Assembly (NCBI GenBank): GCA_947044405.1
Contig: CAMRHE010000067.1
Location: 6,329,501-6,393,500, forward strand
From: Leptodactylus fallax
Lineage: Eukaryota; Chordata; Amphibia; Anura; Leptodactylidae
Direction of reading: 5' to 3'
Length of the DNA stretch: 64,000 nt
The notes under the pieces were generated by a model, which was not told the DNA's origin, did no database searches, and saw nothing but the letters and a program-made list of their open reading frames with translations. The translations under genes and the position numbers were made by a program. Position 1 is the stretch's first letter. The number at the start of each line of letters is the position of its first letter. Below, piece by piece: positions 34,417-46,219 of the stretch.

Positions 34417-34945
34417 CAGAAAAATATAGGAAAGCAAAGATCCCTGACTTCCTGTGTGATGGACTATTCCACATAGGCTCTCCAAAAGGGGAGACAGAAA
34501 CTTATGTCAATAACTACTGATGAGCAGACAGTTCCTGTCACAGAGCTATAATAAAAAAGCTCAAAGCTTAGCCTTCCCGTCTATATACTTATAGTCTCTT
34601 AGATTATTTAGGAGAACAGAGAGCAGGATAATTGGACTAACCCAGCAGGTAGATAAAGTACAGTCTCTAGCTGCCCATGTGATGCTGGGCTGATGGGATC
34701 AGTCTTCATTACTGGATTGATAGCAGAGCAAAGAGAAAAAGAGATGTAAAAAGCCAAGATGGAGTTGTAGGGAAATGGGTGCAGTATACATGGAAAAAAC
34801 CTGGAGAGTGACAGACAATCAGATGGGTGTAGGGATGGAAATAAATGGTTTATGCTTCTTTAAGAATGCAAATCTGCAAATACCCTGCAGACACTGAACC
34901 AGTGAGGCTTGTGGTAACATATGAACTGAGAGGCAGCTAAATTAG
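34417..34945. other. No gene seen
   Basis: Unassigned DNA between two Tc1-related elements. Confidence 0.45.
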
Positions 34946-34949
34946 GAAG

Positions 34950-35466
34950 GGCTATAAAATATATCAAAATAACTAAAGCAAGAAAGAAAGTAGGAGTGCT
35001 TTCAAAAATAGAAGTGCTAATAGCTTAACAAAATGAAGTGAAGGAACCAAAGAGAAATCTAAATCCCATCAATATTTGGTGTGACCTTTCCCTTTGGAGG
35101 AGGAGTCCTGGAAGTGATGATACGGCCCCCACAGAGCCCTGACCTCAACATCATCCAGTCTGTCTGAGATTACATGAAGAGACAGAAGGATTGGAGTAAG
35201 CCTACATCCACAGAAGATCTGTGCTTAGTCTGCCAAGATGGCGGGAACAACCTCCCTGCCGAGTTCCTTCAAAAACTGTCTGCAAATGTACTGAGAAGAA
35301 TTGATGGAAGGCAAAGGGCAAAGGTTACACCAAATAATGATGGGATTTAGATTTCTATTTTGTTCATTCACTTTGTTGGCAAAAATAAACTATTAACACT
35401 TCTATTTTTGAAAGCATTCTTAGTATACAACAATTTTTCCACACCTGTCTAAAACTTTTCCACATT
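34950..35466 (+). mobile_element. Internally deleted Tc1-like element, copy 1
   Basis: The inner ends pair: GTGCTTTCAAAAATAGAAGTG with GCTTAACAAAATGAAGTGAA on the left, and the inverse around TTCATTCACTTTGTTGG...CACTTCTATTTTTGAAAGCA on the right. The outermost ends are decayed, so the limits are approximate. Inside lies only the 3' part of a transposase gene. The second copy (58207-58711, opposite strand) has clear ends and the same internal structure. Confidence 0.75.
35131..35335 (+). pseudogene. Tc1-like transposase C-terminal fragment
   Basis: The frame reads QSPDLNII followed by Q, then SV, a TGA stop at 35164-35166 where a Trp is expected, then DYMKRQKDWSKPTSTEDL and a tail with LRRIDGRQRAKG. 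This is the end of a Tc1 transposase around its third catalytic residue. The catalytic Glu codon is CAG (Gln) at 35156-35158. Everything upstream, including the DNA-binding domain and both Asp residues, is missing through internal deletion. Non-functional. Confidence 0.8.
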
Positions 35467-35514
35467 ACCATAAGTGTTGAAGCGTGAATCTACACTTTCA
35501 GCGACATTCTTGCC

Positions 35515-35620
35515 CATGAACAGGACTGAAGTGCAATAGCAGACACAGCCCATAGAAAATAGTGGCACTGTTTCTGATAATAAGCAGGCCATGTTTTGTG
35601 ATTATGGACAAGTCCTTTAA
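35515..35620. mobile_element. T2-type MITE half, GTTGTGTCTGGTATT family
   Basis: AGCAGACACAGCCCATAG, AGTGGCACTGTTTCTG, GCCATGTTTTGTGATTATGG and finally ACAAGTCCTTTAA. It shows that the palindromic core family of 214-358 has TTAAAGGACTTGTCC ends. A short piece of the same family (GTGTCTGGTACTACAG) follows at 35687. Confidence 0.6.
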
Positions 35621-35639
35621 GTGTATGGTCTGGATTCAA

Positions 35640-36300
35640 AAAGGTCAGCTATTTTTCCAGAAAAACATTATTATTTTCATAGGACAGTGTCTGGTACTAC
35701 AGTTCAGACCCATTAAAGTGAATACTGTTTGATGTACAGAAGAAGCACATACTTAAAACTTTATAGATGTTTACTTGCAAGCTCTAATGTCTTTTTCATT
35801 GTACATTTAGGGACAATGTTTAGAGATGCGTCATGCTCTAGTTTTATCTTTTGAGTCTTACAATTGGGATGATGTAAGTGGCTCCTTTTACATTGAAGTC
35901 CATAATATACCGACTAATGATGTCTGAGTGCTCTTTAGAATTATAAGTATCTACTTCATCTATATATATTATATTATATTATACAATCCGTTTCGATTGT
36001 ATGCTTAACATTGCTAACCCTTGATACATGGTGCCCAATGCAATCAATGGCTGTCAATGTAATGCACGCACGTGTTAGATCCTTCAGAGAAAGAGACTCT
36101 GTGTAGTCACTTTCTGCCCATGATCCTTCCTTATTACATGGAATTTCCTAATAAAGTATATGACAATGATTTTTCAAGCTCAGACAACCACTAAAGTCAT
36201 AACATTCTCTAACCAATAAAACAGAAAAAATGATTTGAAGTTCCATTATATATCAGAGGTGCCCGGAAAAAGAAACCTCCTCGGACTATAGGAAGTGATA
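35640..36300. other. No gene seen
   Basis: AT-rich unassigned DNA. Confidence 0.45.
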
Positions 36301-36563
36301 GGATTCCAGATGAATAAAAATTTATTAAATTTCCAGTACTCAATCTTCTTTTGAATAAAAATGAACTTTTAATAATCTATTAAAACATGGGGGGATGTAG
36401 TGTACACCATAAAAAAACACACACCAACTGACGCGTTTCAGAGCACACACAGCTCCTTAATCATAGCTATCCCCCCATGTTTTAATGGATTATTAAAAGT
36501 TAATTTTTATTCAAAAGAAGATCGAGTGCTGGAAATTTTATCAATTTTTTTTCATCTGGATTC
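36301..36563. repeat. Long hairpin, about 94-bp arms with 75-bp loop
   Basis: The left arm (36301-36395, GGATTCCAGATGAATAAAAA ... AAAACATGGGGGGAT) pairs with the right arm (36469-36563) with about 10 percent mismatch. The loop holds CTGACGCGTTTCAGAGC and AGCTCCTTAATCATAG. It is probably a MITE of another family. The 83-codon frame at 36400 is spurious. Confidence 0.85.
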
Positions 36564-36595
36564 TCTAACCAATATCACAGAGAGAATAATGTCCA

Positions 36596-36861
36596 TGAAA
36601 GAGGACCTTTCTCCACCTCCACCAACTCCAACTTTTTGCATCCTCCGATAGACTTCGCTCCACTGATTCCAACATGGTTGGAATTTTTTTTGCTCCAGTC
36701 CATCTGAGAGCTTAATTGGGTGCTGAAAGTAACATAATCGATAGCTCAGGAATAGCAAAGGCTAGAGAAAAAATTCCAGTGGTACCAGAATCAGTGGAGC
36801 GGCACCTATCGAAGGACATGAAGAGCTGGAGTTAATGGAGATGGTGAAAGGTCCTCTTTAA
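36596..36861. mobile_element. T2-type MITE, TTAAAGAGGACC family, copy 1
   Basis: Left end TGAAAGAGGACCTTTCTCC and right end GAAAGGTCCTCTTTAA are inverted copies; the arms continue with CCACCTCCACCAACTCCAAC and its inverse. It is 266 bp long, has one mutated TTAA, and is related to 45792-46170. Confidence 0.75.
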
Positions 36862-37590
36862 AGCCTAACTTTAAGTGACTAAATGTTTGAAACACTGTAA
36901 AAAAAAGAATCAGCTCCACAGCGATAATAGGAAGGTAATGCTGTGCAGTAACACAGAGACTCTAGGCCAAAATATCACAAATAAGAAAACCAACCATATA
37001 GCAAATAACAGTATAGTAGTAGGGATGGCTCACCAATGTATCAGGACACTGTAGCATGTTCATATAATCTCCCAAACTTCACACCATGCTGCAAGTCACC
37101 AGGTGAACACACTGTATAGTCATCATTTGCTGAAAACAATAGAAGGTATGGGAGAATTTTCTTAAACAGGTATAGGTACAACATGCCACAATAACCCTTA
37201 GAACACTGAACCTGAATTCAGAAGAAAACCATATTTATGTATCCCAAAGGTGTTTCGATGGGCCAGTATCATGACTGGGGCTTCTCAAAGAGTTGGTCCA
37301 TAAAACTGGAAGTCAACACATTCATTAGAACCATCATAGGACAGATACCACTCTTTGAATGCACCATCAATCATTTGGATGAACACTTTGGTTAAATGGG
37401 TTGTTCACAACTTTCTCGGTGTCTATAAAATGTCACCACCCACCCACTTGACACTAGAAACGGAAGTCAAAACTAACGGCATTGGTTCCGGGAGAATAGA
37501 GAAAAAGAAAGACGGCATTGATATCACTCAAGTAGGGGCTGTGAAGGTTTGTAGCCAATTTCACTTCCTTGAGGACATGACAGAGCATCT
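36862..37590. other. No gene seen
   Basis: Contains TTAAATGGGTTGTTCAC at 37392, similar to a T2-type left end, with no partner found. The 79-codon frame at 37355 is not convincing. Confidence 0.4.
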
Positions 37591-37932
37591 TTAAAGGGCT
37601 TGTTCAATTTGGACAATCCTTTTTTATTAGAAGGGTCCCTCAGCAATAAGGTGTCTCCTTAGTATCCACCTGTAATTTATGGACAAGACTGATAGCAAGT
37701 CTTTAGGTTCCCCTGTGGTAATGCTGCTAGGTAATAGTAAATTACACTTGTATTGAAATCAATGGGCTGTCTGTGTAATACATGGACGTGACAAGCGGTG
37801 CTCTATGTGGTTACTCTCAACTCTGGTAAAAACATGTAGGGGGTCTTGAATTCGACCCCCCCCCCCCAATAATCTGAATTACATTTTAGGTTGTTTGAAA
37901 ACTGGATTTTCTAAACTGGACAATTCTTTTAA
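37591..37932. mobile_element. T2-type MITE
   Basis: It starts TTAAAGGGCTTGTTCAATTT and ends CTAAACTGGACAATTCTTTTAA; TTAA lies at both edges. The ends share GGACAAT in inverse. Length 342 bp. Confidence 0.65.
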
Positions 37933-38319
37933 GTATGTCTCTAGTTTTATATCACCGCAGTGATTCTGGGAGTAAAGGGGAAGAATTTTCCTAAGTTCTT
38001 TCTGAGCATGTGTGTCTATTACTGTGTACAGTATCGAATTATCTATCTATCTAAAAAAAAAAAAAAAAAAACATGCAGAACTCAGGGTGGAGGGATGCAA
38101 GGCCACGTTTTTACACAATAAAAAAAGCAAAAAAACCTGCGATCACTACAAGTGGATAAAGTGAAGAAGAGATGGACACTGTATTCACCCGTATGTGCTA
38201 CATTTCAGCTCAGCTACATGGGGTCTTTTCCTATATACAGATGTTTCCTTTATTGCCTTTCATCTTAACTCTTGAGATGAAGCAAGGTGACCAGCCATCT
38301 ACGTATCTCATTATGTAAC

Positions 38320-38537
38320 CTATCTATCTATCTATCTATCTATCCATCTATCTATCTAACTTTCCATCTATCTTTCAATCTCCTAAATATTTGTTGGAAA
38401 GACCTATGGAGCAGAGTTGAAAAGCTGTTCATATTGGAGAATAAGGTTTCTATTTCTTCATCACATCCATTTGAAGTACAGTTGAATTGTTTGCTTTTCT
38501 ATCTATCTACAGTATCTATCTATCTATCTATCTATCA
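38320..38537. repeat. (TATC)n arrays beside a SINE
   Basis: TATC runs at 38320-38372 and 38501-38537 with unique sequence between. Confidence 0.9.
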
Positions 38538-38776
38538 TTATTTATTTATTAGGCTTATTATATAGCACCATCATATTCTGCAGTGCTTTACAGACATTGC
38601 CAGTCACTGTCCCATATAGGGCTCACAATCTATATTCCCTATTAGTATGTCTTTGGAGTGTGGGAGGAAACCGGAGTACCCGGAGGAAACCCACGCAAAC
38701 ACGGGGAGAGCATACAAACTCCTTGCAGATGTTGTCCCTGGCAGGATTCGAACCCAGGACTCCAGCGCTGTTCTAG
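38537..38776 (-). mobile_element. tRNA-derived SINE, 5'-truncated
   Basis: On the minus strand the order is: pol III B-box in a tRNA-like GGGTTCGAATCCTGCC (about 38741-38755), a conserved block (GTTTGCGTGGGTTTCCTCCG, near 38675-38700), and a 3' tail with GCACTGCAGAATATGATGG and TATATAA. The A-box half of the tRNA-like head is missing, since homology stops at about 38776. The tail resembles the L2-like LINE tail in this window, consistent with mobilisation by that LINE. Confidence 0.75.
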
Positions 38777-38869
38777 ATTTTTAAATATACTTGAAGAGGA
38801 GATCAGATGGCTGCCGTGAATCTAGTTGGTGCTGTTTCTTTTTCTATTTGCATTTGGATTACTATCTAA

Positions 38870-39002
38870 TATCTATCCATCTATCTATATATCTATGTAT
38901 CTATGTATCTATCATATGTATTTATATTAATATGTATATCTATGTATCAATATATACTACTCTTTCCATCTGTATATATCAATATGTATATCTATGTATC
39001 AA

Positions 39003-39053
<51 letters not shown>

Positions 39054-39073
39054 ATATCTATCTATCTATCTAT
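38870..39073. repeat. (ATCT)n/(ATGT)n microsatellite
   Basis: Irregular ATCTATGTATC units at 38870-39005 lead into a pure TATC array at 39005-39050. A TCAATATGTATATCTATGTA block occurs twice. Confidence 0.95.
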
Positions 39074-39656
39074 AAGACTAGATGTTACAACTAGCTACAA
39101 TATGAAGCACATGAGAGGATGAATGTAGATAACACCCTCTAAGATCCGGATTCGCTCACATATGCCTCCCCTGATTATCTTGTATCTGTGTCAAGGAGAA
39201 TGAAAAGATTTCTCCTCTTCCTATAATTGATAGGTATCAAATCCTCATTTTCCCAGTTATTTTCCCTAATCTCAAAACATCAGTTTTGTGAAAACAAACC
39301 GGCATTAAAAAAAAAGGTCGCTCTTGTTTTTCCTCATTTTATTTTGCAAACACTATGTTAATTCTTAGAAAGAAATCTAACAGAAGATTAGTGCAAATTG
39401 GGTGCATGTCAGCATTACGAGTTCGTTGACAACATTTCAGAGCCGACCGTCTACGGCTGGATTGGCTAACTATGTTCAGAGAGCAGGGGAGTGGATTGGT
39501 TGGGATTAGCTGCTGTTGCTATGGTCCTGTTGCTAGGATCACTCCTGTCTCTAGGCCCTGCAGGAAACATGTAATGAATTATGGATGATTGATTTTCTGA
39601 AAGAGGCCTGATCTGTAATGCAGATGAGATCCAAGTTCCCCTCTTTTCTTTTGGGT

Positions 39657-39693
<37 letters not shown>

Positions 39694-40220
39694 TTTTAAA
39701 TCAGGACCTGCCATTTACAAACTCCCAGCCGCCATTGCAGTGGTTTGTGAATAGTGATGTCAATTCTTATGTAAAGCGAGGGTCAGAGGTCGCCATCTCT
39801 TATTTGTCCAGGAAAAGCTTGTAAGATTTCCAGTGAACTGTGTGACCGTTTAGAGGTGTTTTATTGTGCGGACACAAAGCGGGACACTAGCAGCAGAAGT
39901 GCTATTTTATAATTATTAAAGGTGGAAAATCTATAGCGGTGTCACAATAAATTTTGTGAAGTTAGGATTGGACAACAGTCGTAAAGTATGACCGGAGAAT
40001 GACATTTTGTACTCAGTCGTAAGAGTATTGGTAGATGTCTCAAATGTTGTCTTTAAGGTGTGAATCTGTGTCGCTGTGCAATAATGTACTGTAACACAGG
40101 AGGCCTATCGGTCTATGGAGAAAAAAGAAAATTAAAGTATAAGGTGGAGAAATGGGGGCCCACTGCACAACAGAAACCAAAAAAATACAATATCTATACT
40201 CATCACAATAATCATCTATT
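39074..40220. other. No gene seen; A-tract at 39661-39691
   Basis: Mostly repeat-free DNA with a run of about 30 A. The frames at 39466 and 39618 run through that tract and are artefacts. Confidence 0.45.
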
Positions 40221-40224
40221 TTCA

Positions 40225-40271
40225 ACTATCTATCATATACATTATCTATCAATCTATATATCTATCTACAG

Positions 40272-40305
<34 letters not shown>

Positions 40306-40366
40306 CTGTATGTCCAATAAAGACTGCACCAGTAGCAGTGGGTGCCAACCCAGTGCATAGGCTATG

Positions 40367-40425
<59 letters not shown>

Positions 40426-40475
40426 CTAATCAATCCATTTTTATACTTCAGACATACACTTGCATATCTGGCTTT

Positions 40476-40515
<40 letters not shown>

Positions 40516-40814
40516 CTGTATCGAAAGAGTAAAAAAAAAAAAACATCTCCACCAACGTCTTGAGAAGTAGATGGAAACTATTGAAACCTAAAAAACACAA
40601 CATATTGGATCTCGCTGGGGCCTTTGTCAAGTGCACAAAGAGGGCAAATACATGGTGTTTTTTGGTTATGATATAGAGATTCCATCTACTTCTCCAGATG
40701 CTGGCAGAGATGTTTTTATGACCTTTTATCTCACACCTGACGTTGAGATTGCCTGTCTTGTATCTTACAGGGGCAAATCCCTTGAGTTGGTGCAGTCACA
40801 ATTTCTAATTTCCA

Positions 40815-40862
<48 letters not shown>

Positions 40863-40870
40863 ATCTCTCT
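40225..40870. repeat. Series of (TATC)n and (TTTC)n arrays
   Basis: TATC at 40225-40308, TTTC at 40371-40427, TATC at 40477-40520 and TATC at 40815-40862. The spacers include GATCTCGCTGGGGCCTTTGT, which looks like part of the palindromic elements that accompany TATC arrays elsewhere. Confidence 0.9.
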
Positions 40871-41443
40871 GATATCTAAATCTGGCTCTCTCAGTCTTTC
40901 CTTTTGATAATTTACAAAGTTACGCAACTAGTCTGAACATGAAGGAGTATTTTGTATCAATTTCTTGTTGTCATCTCATGGCAGACATTTTAGCTAGCTT
41001 AGAATTGTATAATAGTGTATAATTAAAAATATGTCCCCTAAATAGCAAAGTGCAATCCTCTCATGTGCCAAAGGGACCAGCTGTTGGGACCCTTAGGTCT
41101 TAGGGCACAGATGCATCTACAAGTTCTGTAGCTCCATATCTATGGTTTTCCTGCTGTTCTTACCTCAATGTTTATAGGTTGTATATAATACAGATTGTCA
41201 AGGTGAAGAGCATGACTGGTTAACCTGGGCCTGATCAAATCATCAGAATTGTGCATTCGCTGAGGTTGGTACAGGTGTGCCAGTGGTGAGGGCAAAGGTT
41301 AATTTTGTGACAGTTTATGTTCTATGCTTTTGAATGAATGTTTTTGTAGACCTTCTCCCCAACATTCTTCTGCAATAGCTCTGGATATAAGAACACATGG
41401 GCGTCACTACGGAGGAGAGCAGTGTAGCTGGATGTTATGATGA

Positions 41444-41948
41444 TGTTATGATAGAGTTTCTAGAGCAAATATCAGAAAATGCAGGAACTGGCTGACATCA
41501 GAGAGCAGTAGAATTAGTTGTTTAAATCCTATACGGCGCTGAGACATAGATCCTAGACACTCAAAGCCTTGACCAGAGCCACCCGTGAAGCCAGATGGAC
41601 TTGTGCTGAATTTGGGGTCCAAGTTATCACCCCAGAAACTGGTACAATAAATAAATGCTCCACAATCTGAAGTCAAACCAGAATCCACAATAAACTTAAA
41701 AAGCAGATCAGCACCAGGAGAATAAATCAGGAGAGTGAATGTCCAAACCAAGAGTCAGTCTGTGAGGTAAGTCAGAACCAAAATCAGCAGACAAGCAGAT
41801 TTCCAGTATCAAGCCAAATGTCAATTCCATGAGGAAATGTCAGAGCCAAAATCAGAAGACAAGCAGATTTCCAGTAACAAGCCAAAGGTCAATAGAGAGC
41901 AGTCCAGCAGTCATCCTGCTTTTAGGGCACACTAGTGTTGGCCTAACA
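41444..41948 (-). mobile_element. Second LTR-like copy, diverged, with internal tandem duplication
   Basis: On the minus strand it starts TGTTAGGCCAACACTAG and ends CTAGAAACTCTATCATAACA, TG...CA-type ends like the solo LTR at 31043-31542. The 3' half is clearly homologous (TGGTTTGACTTCAGATTGTG). A segment of about 62 bp with GGAAATCTGCTTGTCTGCTG is duplicated in tandem at 41775-41890. No matching target duplication is visible. The 101-codon frame over it has a counterpart in the other LTR only because the DNA is homologous. Confidence 0.7.
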
Positions 41949-44080
41949 AAAGCCTGAGTCATAGAGACATACAGTATAATGTAACAGCATACATCAGTAT
42001 GCTGTAAAGATATATAAACAGTAGCCCCTTAAATGAACCTGAATAATTAATTAACATGAACACTATAAAAAAAAAACTTTTAAAATTTAAGCCACCAAAA
42101 AATTATATAAATTACATAGTAATTAATATATAACCCTAAACAGCACCAAAAAATGTGCAATTTCTCTTGCATAAAACAAGGCATCATTCAGACATGTCAA
42201 TAACAAATCGAAAAATTACAGCTGCTGAAATTTGAAGATGCAAAAAAGAAAAAAATGATATGGTCAAAAATTCTTCTGGGCCTGGTCATTGATTTGTTAA
42301 TAGGAAAGGATCCGCACAAGCATATGCAGTCTGTGAAATACGAACAGCGTGTCTGCCAGACTGAACACCTTGCAGAGACCTGTACTCCATATTCATCTAT
42401 GCTGATTTATGTCTCGGCCTAATGCCCCCCACTATATAGTGGCCCCTTCACTGGTCCCCCATACTGTGAAGGGGCCATTATATTGTGTGGAGGCAGTGAT
42501 GAGGGCTAACATCCTGTAGGGGCGACATTAAAGTGTGCGGGGCATTAGGGGGAAATATTAAAGGGGTTGTTGAGCTTAATTTTTTTTATGGTCTATCATC
42601 AGGATAGGCCATAAATACCTAATTGGTAGGGGCTGACGCATGGCTTGGGAAGCCACTTCTCCCCGGTTCTGTGATCCGGTTATATTTTTAGCAACCGGAT
42701 TGGCAGAATGGGGAGAACTGGCTGCATTCACTTATCAATCCCTCCTCTTCCCTCTTCAGCCTTCAATCGGCCCTGTGCGCCATACATGTCCACAATGATG
42801 TAATGTGCGGCGCGCAGGGGAGGCTGAAGAGGTAAACTACACTGAGCCAAAGGAGCCATTACCGGACCTCCACTGACTATTAAAAAAGCAGTGGAGATCC
42901 AATAGAGCCCCCTAAAGACACGGGACCCAATGGAGGATTCACTAGTACCCTGGTGGACCAGTCTGAGCCTGTATGCTTTTAGATATATTTTCACATAGAT
43001 GTTTGGTATTACTTTTATATTTTGTGTGCTTTTGTTTATGGTACATGCAGTGTTTGTCTAGCCCACAGGCCTTTATTAGACCTGTTTCGGTGGTTTCTAT
43101 CGTGACCTAAGAAAGTGTGTCCAATGTTTTAGGCAATTGCTAGTATGCTCAGCCTGGTCTTACATTGGTATTGCTAGGTCATGAGGAGCTTCAATATGCC
43201 ATTAAAGATCATTAGACTCTTTTTCATACATTCAATGATATCCAGCAATCCCTTTTACAAATGAGAAGTCTTACAAACTGGTCATGACATATTATACTGT
43301 ATGGGTTCTGTTATGTGCCTTGGATCTTCCCTTAACTCAGCCTATCCCTCTAAATGAATGGTGTGGTGGCACACATTTCTGGTTCATTTAACCAGGGGGG
43401 CAAAATACTCCAGCTCCTTTATTTGAGGAGGTCCCAGCAGTCATACCCCCACCAATAAGAAAGTTACAGTATGGTAACTTGTTCTGACTGTATGACCTCT
43501 TTAAGCTGACCTCCCTAGTGAAAAGTGGAAACCATTATTATTCATTTCTGGGTTTAGTTTTCCTATAAAAAGAATCACATTAAATTTACTAGTTTTTAGA
43601 TATTGCTTGGATCCTAAAAGATCTAGACCATCGACTGGTCTTAACTATTGCAATTTTTGCTACATTGTTTTTCCTAATACCAAGACTATACGGTACCCAA
43701 ATAATGCCAAATACAATGACAAAGGATGCCTGCCTTTTGCCAGTGAATTCCTACATCCAAAGGTTGAAAACCCATCTTGACATAGCGCTGTTAGGCGAGT
43801 TGTTCTTGTATGAAATTCTCAGCAAGATAAATAACAAATAAATATTTTCCTGTCCTGGACTCCAGACTGACAGCACTTACCTCCTGGCATATGTTGGAAC
43901 AAGCCTGCCAGTTGTGTACAAGTACGAGGGTCAGGATGGCTTTTCATCCCAGTGGTTATTTACACAAGACCGGTAACCCTTTTAAATCAGTAAAAAAAAA
44001 AAAAAAAAAAGTAAACCTGCCACTATACTGCAGTAAACAGGCCACAAACAATGTTTCAAACGTGCAAGAATTTATGACCA
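41949..44080. other. No gene seen; T2-type left end at 42558
   Basis: TTAAAGGGGTTGTTGAGC at 42558 with GGATAGGCCATAAATACC after it resembles 52806-52890 and is a T2-type left end; the right end was not found. The rest is unassigned. Confidence 0.45.
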
Positions 44081-44084
44081 ATCA

Positions 44085-44225
44085 CAGGCCTCTGCAGTCA
44101 CCCAGGAGGCCGGAAGAGGTCAAAAGACATGGAGAAGGTGTGTATGAGCTGTTTGTTATTTTTCTTCCCTTTATTATACTCTGGGGTCTGAAGAGACCTT
44201 AGAGTGTAATAATGATATGTGAGTG
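44085..44225. repeat. Interspersed repeat with TATACTCTGGGGTCTGAAGAGACC core, copy 4
   Basis: Contains CAGGAGGCCGGAAGAGG and the palindromic core TATACTCTGGGGTCTGAAGA at about 44176. Same family as 1120-1335 and 5045-5330. Confidence 0.5.
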
Positions 44226-44397
44226 GCAAATTCCAGAAAGCTCACGTTTGTGACGCAGAAACAGGATTGACCTGAGTGCCGCTGCATCAAACAGCTGATC
44301 TGTAGGGGTGTCAGGCAACTATAGGAATAATACGGCACACAGCAGGAAGGGGTTAGTAGTCATATTAGATAACATCTGGATACACACACACAGCACT

Positions 44398-44749
44398 TTA
44401 AAGGGAGTTTGTTACCAGAAGGCAATATATCAGCCCAGCCCTGTAGATTAGAGTCAGTTGAATTAAACTATATCTCCGCTTGTGAATCGGTGCCTTCGAG
44501 ATATCGTCTTTTTTGTCAATATGCAAATTAGCTCTTTGAGCAACCTTACCTTGCATTGCTCCAAAGAGATAAGCAGCAACACCCTCACTGCTTCAAAGAG
44601 CTCATTTGCATATTGGCAAAAATAGTGATATATCAGTAATGGAGGCAATGATTCACAAGCAGAAAGCACTGTTTGATTTAGGTGACCCTAACCTATCTAC
44701 CTGCAGGGTTGGGTTAATACACTGGGTTCTGCTGACAGACTCCCTTTAA
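44398..44749. mobile_element. Complete T2-type palindromic MITE, 352 bp
   Basis: TTAA at 44398-44401 and 44746-44749 bound TTAAAGGGAGTTTGTTACCAG and CTGCTGACAGACTCCCTTTAA. Arms pair almost to the centre: AATATGCAAATTAGCTCTTTG on the left mirrors CAAAGAGCTCATTTGCATATT on the right. The centre holds ATTGCTCCAAAGAGATAAGC. Confidence 0.85.
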
Positions 44750-45049
44750 TAAATGCATTGAAATCTACTTTAAAGTGAATGTCCAGTTATTTGCTGGGGG
44801 TTTCTTAGTTTATGTTTATGCAGTTGGGGCGATTTTCTGATGCAGATCTCAAAAGGCAGATCTCAAATTCATCCTATGACAGATGAGCGCCATGGTCATT
44901 CTTGACAGTAGTGTGAATGTCCCCTTATTTGTGTAGGATGGTGAAAATTTAAGCAAATTATTTGATTCCCGGGATCGCTTTTAAATCCTTCTTTTTAAAG
45001 TCATCTTTTCCACTATTACTCTTTATATCTGTTGCAGACCTGGCATTTA

Positions 45050-45385
45050 ATAGAAGAAAAGCTCTGAAGGCTAAATCACTGTATAACAAACAACTTCTTG
45101 ACCACAGAGAAACGGTATATAATTAAAAGACTTAAGTCCGCAATTAAGATTTTTTACTGCCCTTCTTAATTTGCGCTCCTCATTCATTCCTTTGCTCCCT
45201 GCCTTTGTGCTGAGTGTTAAATGTCTTGTTTTATGTCTCCGTGGCTTGATGTATTCTGCAAATCCCTGCTGCTTGTTCAGTGTTTCGTGCCGCCTTAATG
45301 AGGCCAAACCGAGCTGCTGAACATCTTTGCTGTCTCCACCAGCCAAAGCCAATGGTCTCACTTCTTTAGCTTTAAACCTATATGA
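45050..45385. other. Repeat-free block, candidate conserved non-coding DNA
   Basis: Contains CGCAATTAAGATT, CCCTTCTTAATTTGCGC and GCCGCCTTAATGAGGCC, complex sequence with ATTA/TTAAT cores and no repeat relatives here. The 96-codon minus-strand frame over it has no domain. Conservation is a guess from texture. Confidence 0.3.
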
Positions 45386-45791
45386 ATAAGTCCAACGTGC
45401 TTAGTTACAGAGAATCAGAGGATTAACCTCTTCTCTTCCATGCATCAATGTACACTCGAAGTGAAAAGTCATAATAAAATAGCTGCGCCCCTTTTATAAA
45501 TTTGCAGATTTCAGTTATTTTTACCAGCTTGATCAAAAGCTAGCAAAAATGTGCCTTAGTGTAATACTTGGTGCTAAAGTAGGCCCTAAATAGTTAGCAA
45601 AAAATTCAGATGAGAGTAAGGAGAAAACAATTATTATTAGGGACCACCATATCATTCACCAAGTATCATGGTGAATATATGGGGTATTGGTTTTAGCAAA
45701 GTTTAGTTGGCTGTTGATTTGAATAGGAGTTCAAACTAGATGTATCAGAAGGGCCGATATAGTTGTAGAGAACTGTAATGAGAATGTGTGC

Positions 45792-46170
45792 TTAAAGAGG
45801 ATCTTCCACCATTTCCACCAACTCCAGTTCCTTACATCCTTTAAAAGATTCCACTCCATTGATGGCAATGCAGTTAGTTTTGGTAGCTGATATGATAATT
45901 AGTCTATCTACTGTCAAGTGGGTGGTATCATTCAAGGGTCTTGATTCTGAGCTCTCAGATACCGCCCCCTTGCCCATTCCTGCCTTAGACCACCCACTTG
46001 ACAGTACAGAGCCTAAGTAGCATATTAGGCACCAAAACTAACAGCACTGATTGCTCAAGAATGGTGGGGGCTTGAGAAAAAATTCCAAATGTGCTGGAAT
46101 CATTGAAGCAGTGCTTATAAAAGGAGGCAAAGAACTGAAGTTGATGGAGGTGGTAAAACAACCTCTTTAA
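45792..46170. mobile_element. T2-type MITE, TTAAAGAGGATC family, copy 2
   Basis: TTAA at 45792-45795 and 46167-46170. Left TTAAAGAGGATCTTCCACCA mirrors right TGGTAAAACAACCTCTTTAA, and ACCACCCACTTGACAGTA / TACTGTCAAGTGGGTGGT pair inside. Related to 36596-36861. Confidence 0.8.
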
Positions 46171-46219
46171 AGTAATAGTAAGATGACCATGGTCAGTTGC
46201 ATTTATGCAATATATACAG

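Noticed and set aside
38741..38776. tRNA gene suggested by GGGTTCGAATCC on the minus strand
   Set aside because: Only a B-box-like segment is present, embedded in a SINE; no cloverleaf can be folded and the A-box half is missing.
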